Assembly (NCBI GenBank): GCA_038206235.1
Contig: JBBRBB010000029.1
Coordinates: forward strand, 1-53,341
Reading direction: 5' to 3'
DNA: 53,341 nt
DNA from: JBBRBB01 sp038206235
Lineage (GTDB): Bacteria; Bacteroidota; Bacteroidia; Chitinophagales; Chitinophagaceae
Shown: positions 48,721-53,341 of the stretch, one piece after another
How positions within the stretch are numbered: position 1 is the stretch's first letter
Layout: every line of letters begins with the position of its first letter
Notes under the pieces: model-generated
The model's input: only the letters and a program-made list of their open reading frames with translations
What the model was told of the DNA's origin: nothing
Database searches by the model: none
Position numbers and translations under genes: made by a program

Positions 48721-49992
48721 TTACTTAATAACCATCTCACCAAAATATTTTTGCAATATAAGCGGTAAAAGAATACCATTTTGTGACTGATTATTTTCAA
48801 GAAGCGCCGCCATTATTCTCGGCAAAGCAAGTGAGCTTCCATTTAAGCTATGCGCCAATTGTGCTTTGCCATTTCCATCTTTAAACCTGCATTTCAGTCT
48901 GTTGGTTTGAAAGCTTTCAAAATTGGTTACACTGCTAACTTCGAGCCAGCGTTTTTGTGCGGCGCTGTACACTTCAAAATCGTAAGTAAGGGCACTGGCA
49001 AAACCCATATCGCCTCCGCATAATTTTAGTATGCGGTATGGCAATTCAAGAGATTGCAAAAGTTTTTCAACGTGTGCAACCATCTCTTCCAACACATCAT
49101 AACTTAATTCAGGCTTTACGATTTGTATTATTTCAACTTTCTCGAATTGGTGCACACGATTTAATCCGCGAACATCTTTTCCATAGCTTCCGGCTTCACG
49201 CCTGAAGCAGGGTGAATAAGCAGTCATCTTTACTGGCAAATCATCTTCTTTTAAAATTGTATCTCTGTAAATATTGGTAACAGGAACTTCGGCGGTGGGT
49301 ATCAAATAAAAATTATCTTGTGTTACAAAATACATCTGCCCTTCTTTATCGGGTAATTGCCCGGTAGCAAAAGCGCTTGCTTCATTTACCATAAATGGCG
49401 GAAGATATTCTTTGTAGCCCGCAGCGGTATTGTATGCGAGAAAATATTGTATCAATGCTCTTTGCAGTTTGGCACCTTGAGCAATGTATAATGGAAAACC
49501 GCTGCCGGTTATTTTGGTGCCAAGTTCAAAATCTATGAGGTTATATTTTTTTGCAAGCTCCCAATGCGGAAGAGCATCAGCAGGGAGTTGAAGTTTATTT
49601 TCAATTTGCCTTATTACTTCATTGTCTTCAGGTGTTTTGCCTGCAGGAACTTTTTCTGAGGGGAGGTTTGGCAATTGCAGAAGAGTAGCTAATAATTTTT
49701 TTTCTGATTCTTTCATCTCTTCTTTCAAAGAATCCTGTTGCGCTTTAAAAAATTCTACTTTCAGTTTTAATTTTTGAACTTCATCTTCATCTATCTGCTG
49801 TTTTAAAATTCCAATTTGTTTTGAAAAATTATTAATGTTTGATTTATTACCTTCAAATATTTGTTTATTTATTCTATTCTGTGCATCAATTTTAATTATT
49901 TCATCAACCAATTCTAATTGCATAAAATTTCTTATGCCTAACCTTTCTTTAACCCAATCAGGATTTTCTTTTATAACGCTCATCTGCAGCAT
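48721..49992 (-). CDS. serS: Seryl-tRNA synthetase
   Basis: 423 residues. The N-terminal coiled-coil tRNA-binding arm (to about 110) and class II core are present: AYNTAAGYKEYLPPFMVNEAS, motif 2 FRREAGSYGKDVRGLNRVHQFEKVE, EVSSVTNFESFQTNRLKCRF and motif 3 AHSLNGSSLALPRIMAALLEN. MLQ is chosen as start (49992), with ATG at 49983 as alternative. Joins serine to tRNASer. Confidence 0.97.
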   Translation of the reverse strand: MLQMSVIKENPDWVKERLGIRNFMQLELVDEIIKIDAQNRINKQIFEGNKSNINNFSKQIGILKQQIDEDEVQKLKLKVEFFKAQQDSLKEEMKESEKKLLATLLQLPNLPSEKVPAGKTPEDNEVIRQIENKLQLPADALPHWELAKKYNLIDFELGTKITGSGFPLYIAQGAKLQRALIQYFLAYNTAAGYKEYLPPFMVNEASAFATGQLPDKEGQMYFVTQDNFYLIPTAEVPVTNIYRDTILKEDDLPVKMTAYSPCFRREAGSYGKDVRGLNRVHQFEKVEIIQIVKPELSYDVLEEMVAHVEKLLQSLELPYRILKLCGGDMGFASALTYDFEVYSAAQKRWLEVSSVTNFESFQTNRLKCRFKDGNGKAQLAHSLNGSSLALPRIMAALLENNQSQNGILLPLILQKYFGEMVIK

Positions 49993-50006
49993 GTAAAAAA
50001 TTTTCG

Positions 50007-50014
50007 CAAAGATA
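50007..50014 (-). promoter_or_regulatory. -7 box of serS
   Basis: On the minus strand TATCTTTG, 14 nt before the serS ATG (49992). No clear -33 TTTG at the usual distance. Confidence 0.4.
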
Positions 50015-50086
50015 AGGGGATGAATGTTTGATGATTGAAGGTAAGTGTAGGTTCAGATTTACATTTTACATTCTACATTCATCTCC

Positions 50087-50094
50087 TACCTTTG
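50087..50094 (+). promoter_or_regulatory. -7 box next to a start codon (divergent from serS)
   Basis: TACCTTTG, ending 5 nt before the ATG at 50100. Just upstream, TACATTTTACATTCTACATTC (50060-50080) is a run of the ACATTTT-type heptamer. If used, transcription would start on or beside the start codon. Confidence 0.4.
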
Positions 50095-50099
50095 CCACC

Positions 50100-50444
50100 A
50101 TGTTTGTTCATGATGATTTGCAACTGCGATGGTGGAATCTTGAAGCAAAGCTTGCAGAACGTTTTGGTAAAAAGCCAGACCTTGATGCAATTTTGTTTTT
50201 AATAGGATTACAGGAAACCGGTTTTTTGAAAGAAAAAATAACCAAAGAACAAAAACAGGATCTGATGCATGTAGCTGTTTGCACAGCTCTTGGGCAAAGT
50301 GGATATTATGAATTAGAAAACATTGATAAGGATGGATGGCCTCATTTTAAACAGTTAAAACAATTGCCGCCATTTAATTTAACAGAACAGGAAAATTTTT
50401 TGAAAGACCATATTTTACTTTATTTTCAACATCAAGGAATCTAA
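50100..50444 (+). CDS. Conserved hypothetical cytosolic protein
   Basis: 114 residues from ATG at 50100 (a longer frame from 50028 lies in repeat DNA and was not used). Helical and soluble: LRWWNLEAKLAERFGKKPDLDAILFLIGLQETG, HVAVCTALGQSGYYELENIDKDGWPHF and FLKDHILLYFQHQGI. The compact two-helix-plus-hairpin look and high conservation of aromatic positions suggest a real gene found in Bacteroidota, but I cannot name a function. It is followed at once by a cyclophilin gene. Confidence 0.75.
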   Translation: MFVHDDLQLRWWNLEAKLAERFGKKPDLDAILFLIGLQETGFLKEKITKEQKQDLMHVAVCTALGQSGYYELENIDKDGWPHFKQLKQLPPFNLTEQENFLKDHILLYFQHQGI

Positions 50445-50455
50445 AAATGCAAACA

Positions 50456-51166
50456 ATGAAAAAAACAGCAGTAATTCTTTTGAGTTTATTTTTTATTCTT
50501 CAGTCAAGTGCGCAAAACACAAAAAGCCCTACAACTAAAACTGCGCAAAAGCACGTTGTTGCAAAAGAAAAAATGGTAGAAATTATTACCTCGTATGGCA
50601 ACATGGTTGTAAAGCTGTACGATTCTACTCCGCAGCACAGAGATAATTTTATTAAGCTGGTAAAATCCGGCTTTTATGATAGCCTCTTGTTTCATCGTGT
50701 GATTAAAGATTTTATGATACAGGGCGGCGACCCCGAAAGTAAAAACGCAGACAGCGCTGCATTATTAGGTAATGGCGAAGCGGCTGGAGGGAATATGATA
50801 CCTGCTGAATTCAAACCCAATCTTATTCATAAAAAAGGAGCGCTTGCCGCGGCAAGAACCGACAATCCCGAAAAAGCAAGCAGCAATTGCCAGTTTTATA
50901 TTGTGCAGGGAAAAAAATATACTGATGTTGAATTAAATGCGGTGGAGTGCAATGTACGCAGCAATAATGCAGCCTTTAGCTATTCTGATAACCAGCGAAA
51001 AATGTATGAAGCAATTGGAGGCACCCCTTTTCTTGACCAGAATTATACTGTGTTTGGTGAAGTAATCAGCGGGCTTGATGTGATTGATAAAATTGCAGCC
51101 ATTGCCACTGATGTAAACGACCGGCCTCAAAAAAATGTTAGCATGAAAATGAAACTTTTAAATTAA
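50456..51166 (+). CDS. Peptidyl-prolyl cis-trans isomerase, cyclophilin type
   Basis: 236 residues from ATG at 50456 (ATG at 50447 also possible). A signal peptide (to SSAQ) directs it to the periplasm. Cyclophilin fold: MVEIITSYGNMVVKLYD, FHRVIKDFMIQGGDPES (catalytic Arg and Phe/Met pair), AAARTDNPEKASSNCQFYIV and YTVFGEVISGLDVIDKIA. An insertion between the last two motifs (NAVECNVRSNNAAFSYSDNQRKM) is longer than in basic cyclophilins. Folding helper for envelope proteins. Confidence 0.92.
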   Translation: MKKTAVILLSLFFILQSSAQNTKSPTTKTAQKHVVAKEKMVEIITSYGNMVVKLYDSTPQHRDNFIKLVKSGFYDSLLFHRVIKDFMIQGGDPESKNADSAALLGNGEAAGGNMIPAEFKPNLIHKKGALAAARTDNPEKASSNCQFYIVQGKKYTDVELNAVECNVRSNNAAFSYSDNQRKMYEAIGGTPFLDQNYTVFGEVISGLDVIDKIAAIATDVNDRPQKNVSMKMKLLN

Positions 51167-51226
51167 TAAGCTCATGTTCATTTTCTAAAATTTTTATTCA
51201 ATATTTGTAAAATAAAAATAGCTCAC

Positions 51227-51607
51227 ATGAACTTGCCCGCCAATATAAAATACACTAAAGACCATGAATGGATAAAAATGATTGATGATAAAACTGCGCT
51301 TACCGGTATCACTGATTTTGCGCAGCGGGAATTGGGCGATATTGTATATGTTGATATTTCAGCTATAGATAAAGCGCTGAAAGCAGAAGAAGTTTTTGGC
51401 ACGGTTGAGGCGGTAAAAACCGTTAGCGATCTTTTTTTGCCGATAGCTGGAACCATTATAGAAGTAAATAGTGCGCTGGAAAAAAATCCTGAGCTTATAA
51501 ACAATGACCCTTATGGCGAAGGGTGGATGATAAAATTATCAGTTGATAACCCGGCAGACCTTGATGCACTAATGGACGCTGCCGCTTATGAGAAGCTGAT
51601 TGCATAA
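51227..51607 (+). CDS. gcvH: Glycine cleavage system H protein
   Basis: 126 residues. KYTKDHEWIKM opening; lipoyl domain with FGTVEAVKTVSDLFLPIAGTI, where Lys64 is the lipoylated residue; closing NDPYGEGWMIKLSV. Carries the aminomethyl group between the P, T and L proteins, which are not in this window. Cytoplasmic. Confidence 0.96.
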   Translation: MNLPANIKYTKDHEWIKMIDDKTALTGITDFAQRELGDIVYVDISAIDKALKAEEVFGTVEAVKTVSDLFLPIAGTIIEVNSALEKNPELINNDPYGEGWMIKLSVDNPADLDALMDAAAYEKLIA

Positions 51608-51633
51608 ACCTATTGCAAACACAATGACTGCAA

Positions 51634-52176
51634 ATGCAGAATAAACTCACATACTCTGAACAAGAACTGGTAACATTGCTGAAGCAACGTGAATCCAATG
51701 CGTTTGAGTATTTGTACGATAATTATTCTGCGGCTTTATATACCGTTATTGTATCAATTCTTACTGACAAAGAATTTGCAAATGATATATTGCAGGAAGT
51801 ATTCATTAAAATATGGCGGCAGATACAATTGTACGATGAAGCAAAGGGGCGCTTATTTACCTGGATGATAAATTTAACGCGTAATACATCTATTGATGCA
51901 TTGCGAAGCAAAAGTTATCGCAACAACAGACAAAACCGTGAGCTTACAGAAATCGTATATAAATCATCCGGAACCACAAACATTCAGGTGAATGAAATAG
52001 GCTTACGCAAGCTCGTATATAAATTGAAAGATGAACATAAGGTGCTGATAGACCTTGCCTATTTCCAGGGTTTTACTCAGGAAGAAATTTCAAAAATCCT
52101 TAATATTCCATTAGGAACAGTAAAAACAAGATTACGCGCTGCAATGATGCAGCTAAGGCAAATAGTTAAAATTTAA
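51634..52176 (+). CDS. ECF-type RNA polymerase sigma factor
   Basis: 180 residues. Sigma region 2: FEYLYDNYSAALYTVIVSILTDKEFANDILQEVFIKIWRQ, then GRLFTWMINLTRNTSIDALRSKSY. Region 4: LKDEHKVLIDLAYFQGFTQEEISKILNIPLGTVKTRLRAAMMQLR. It partners the anti-sigma gene that starts 2 bp after its stop. Resembles the SigK-like group, whose anti-sigma is RskA. Confidence 0.93.
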   Translation: MQNKLTYSEQELVTLLKQRESNAFEYLYDNYSAALYTVIVSILTDKEFANDILQEVFIKIWRQIQLYDEAKGRLFTWMINLTRNTSIDALRSKSYRNNRQNRELTEIVYKSSGTTNIQVNEIGLRKLVYKLKDEHKVLIDLAYFQGFTQEEISKILNIPLGTVKTRLRAAMMQLRQIVKI

Positions 52177-52177
52177 A

Positions 52178-53002
52178 GTGGATATAAAAGCATACATAGA
52201 AAGCGGAATTATTGAAAGCTACGTGCTTGGCTTAGCCAGCCCGCAGGAGGCTGCCGAAGTAGAATTGCTTTGCACCCAATACCCTGCAATTAAAAAGGCT
52301 GTTGATGATTTTTCAAACGCAATTGAAAAAACCGGATTTGAAAATATAGTAACACCACCGGCAGAGTTAAAGAATAAAATAATGAACGCCCTTAAAGATA
52401 GCGCCGATGATGAAAACAAGACAAGTGCAACACCAGTGATACAACTCTCAAATGAAAAAATAGAAACTGCTAAAATAATTTCTATCTGGAAATATGCTGC
52501 AGTTGCTTCGGTTATTTTACTTGTTGCCAGCACTGCTTTAAATTTTTATTTTTATAATAATTACAAAACCGTCAGCAATCAATACCAGGCATTACTTATT
52601 CAAAAAAATAGCTTGCAGGCAAATAATGACATTTATAACGCCCGCCTTAAGAAGTATAGCGAAAGCTTTAGCATTATTAAAAATCCTGACATGGAAGTTG
52701 TGGAAATGAAAGGTACTGCGGGTCGCGAAGATAATTTAGCCACTATTTACTGGAATATTAAAACCAAAGATGTTTTTATTCTTGCTAATAAAATGCCCAA
52801 AGCCCCTGCCGGAAAACAATTTCAGCTTTGGGCTATTGTGAATGGCACACCTGTTAGTGCCGGTGTTTTCGGTGAATGCAACGATGCACTATGTAAAATG
52901 AAAAATATACCCAATGCCCAGGCTTTTGCTGTGACCCTGGAACAACAAGGCGGAAGTCCCTCTCCCACTTTAACTGAAATGTATGTGATAGGGAATGTTT
53001 AA
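52178..53002 (+). CDS. Anti-sigma factor, RskA type
   Basis: 274 residues from a GTG at 52178, chosen because the sigma stop ends at 52176. N-terminal anti-sigma domain (SGIIESYVLGLASPQEAAEVELLCTQYPAI), one transmembrane helix (YAAVASVILLVASTALNFYF), a coiled coil and a C-terminal RskA domain (NLATIYWNIKTKDVFILANKMPKAPAGKQFQLWAIVNG). It should hold the upstream sigma factor at the membrane until a signal releases it. No further gene follows in the window. Confidence 0.9.
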   Translation: MDIKAYIESGIIESYVLGLASPQEAAEVELLCTQYPAIKKAVDDFSNAIEKTGFENIVTPPAELKNKIMNALKDSADDENKTSATPVIQLSNEKIETAKIISIWKYAAVASVILLVASTALNFYFYNNYKTVSNQYQALLIQKNSLQANNDIYNARLKKYSESFSIIKNPDMEVVEMKGTAGREDNLATIYWNIKTKDVFILANKMPKAPAGKQFQLWAIVNGTPVSAGVFGECNDALCKMKNIPNAQAFAVTLEQQGGSPSPTLTEMYVIGNV

Positions 53003-53207
53003 TTTTTCTTCAGCAATTTTATATTTTTTTTTCACCTTTATCAGAATAATTTACAAAGAGGTATATAAATGATTCTCGTATATAGAGTAATGAGAGAATT
53101 TTCATATATCCCTATTCTCAGACATCACGTTTTAGTTTTTGCATAGTCTGAAGAAGATGCAATGAAAATCTAAAGCTGAGCTAAAAAAAATCTTTAAAAT
53201 AAAGGTA

Positions 53208-53271
53208 TAATGGACATTTGTAATGGTATTTTTTAGACGATACTTTCTAATGGACATTTGTAATGGTATTT
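53208..53271. repeat. Direct repeat of 24 bp in the terminal non-coding stretch
   Basis: TAATGGACATTTG plus TAATGGTATTT occurs at 53208-53231 and again at 53248-53271, offset 40 bp. TAATGG occurs twice inside each copy. It lies in the 339-bp stretch after the anti-sigma gene (53003-53341), which otherwise shows no gene; it may be an operator of a gene beyond the window. Confidence 0.7.
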
Positions 53272-53341
53272 ATTTTTTGGGTTTTAAAAAATTAATTCGT
53301 TTGTTATTAACCTTTGCTTTATCAAGCTAAACGGAAGTAGG

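Overview
The window looks like chromosome of a Bacteroidota member close to Chitinophagaceae. It has low GC, a gldKLMN gliding/type IX secretion operon, a C-terminal type IX sorting domain on a secreted amylase, TAnnTTTG-type -7 promoter boxes, SpII lipoproteins, and DUF5777, DUF3738 and DUF6986 family proteins. No rRNA, tRNA, CRISPR array or recognisable transposase gene was found. All calls come from reading the sequence; no searches were run.

Layout. 1-3.1 kb is a gene-cassette-like block: the 3' end of an MT-A70 methyltransferase, an unknown lipoprotein and a TlpA/DUF3738 protein. They are separated by long imperfect inverted repeats, and the two ends of a cassette are complementary to each other, as in integron cassettes. 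3.1-3.7 kb holds gene debris. 3.7-11.1 kb carries recX, a pullulanase-type and an alpha-amylase-type GH13 enzyme (convergent), and a YyaL-type thioredoxin-domain protein. 11.2-16.2 kb is gldK-gldL-gldM-gldN with a good promoter and terminator. It is followed by a 21-bp tandem repeat, a GC-rich hairpin and a GH65-like glycosidase. 18.8-21.6 kb has methylmalonyl-CoA epimerase facing the acpP-fabF-rnc operon.

21.7-28.3 kb is accessory and decaying. It has a GNAT acetyltransferase, a frameshifted xdhC/DUF6986 pair, ligD, a toxin-antitoxin module with a wrecked RelE-like toxin, a fragment of a second ligD, and a second toxin-antitoxin pair with a frameshifted PIN toxin. 28.3-37.6 kb has a PLP decarboxylase, an NlpC/P60 lipoprotein, an aldo/keto reductase, a radical SAM/SPASM protein, a UvrD-like helicase-nuclease fusion and an Ig-like lipoprotein. 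37.7-40.9 kb has recR and an OB-fold / haem-motif lipoprotein / YceI / DUF5777 barrel run. 41.2-45.9 kb has a predicted propeller protein, an ECF sigma factor, a membrane-anchored anti-sigma-like protein with duplicated domains and an in-frame repeat insertion, and an outer-membrane barrel. 45.9-53.3 kb has dispersed palindromes, an L,D-transpeptidase, an alpha/beta hydrolase, a small coiled-coil membrane protein with a partial duplicate, serS, a conserved small protein, a cyclophilin, gcvH, and a second ECF sigma / anti-sigma pair.

Two themes run through the non-coding DNA. First, patches of imperfect 7-8-bp tandem repeats sit at gene ends and also inside two coding regions: a signal peptide and the LigD interdomain linker. 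Second, at least three families of dispersed palindromic REP-like elements are present, two of which have members inside reading frames. Together with the cassette block, these are the main unexplained structures.
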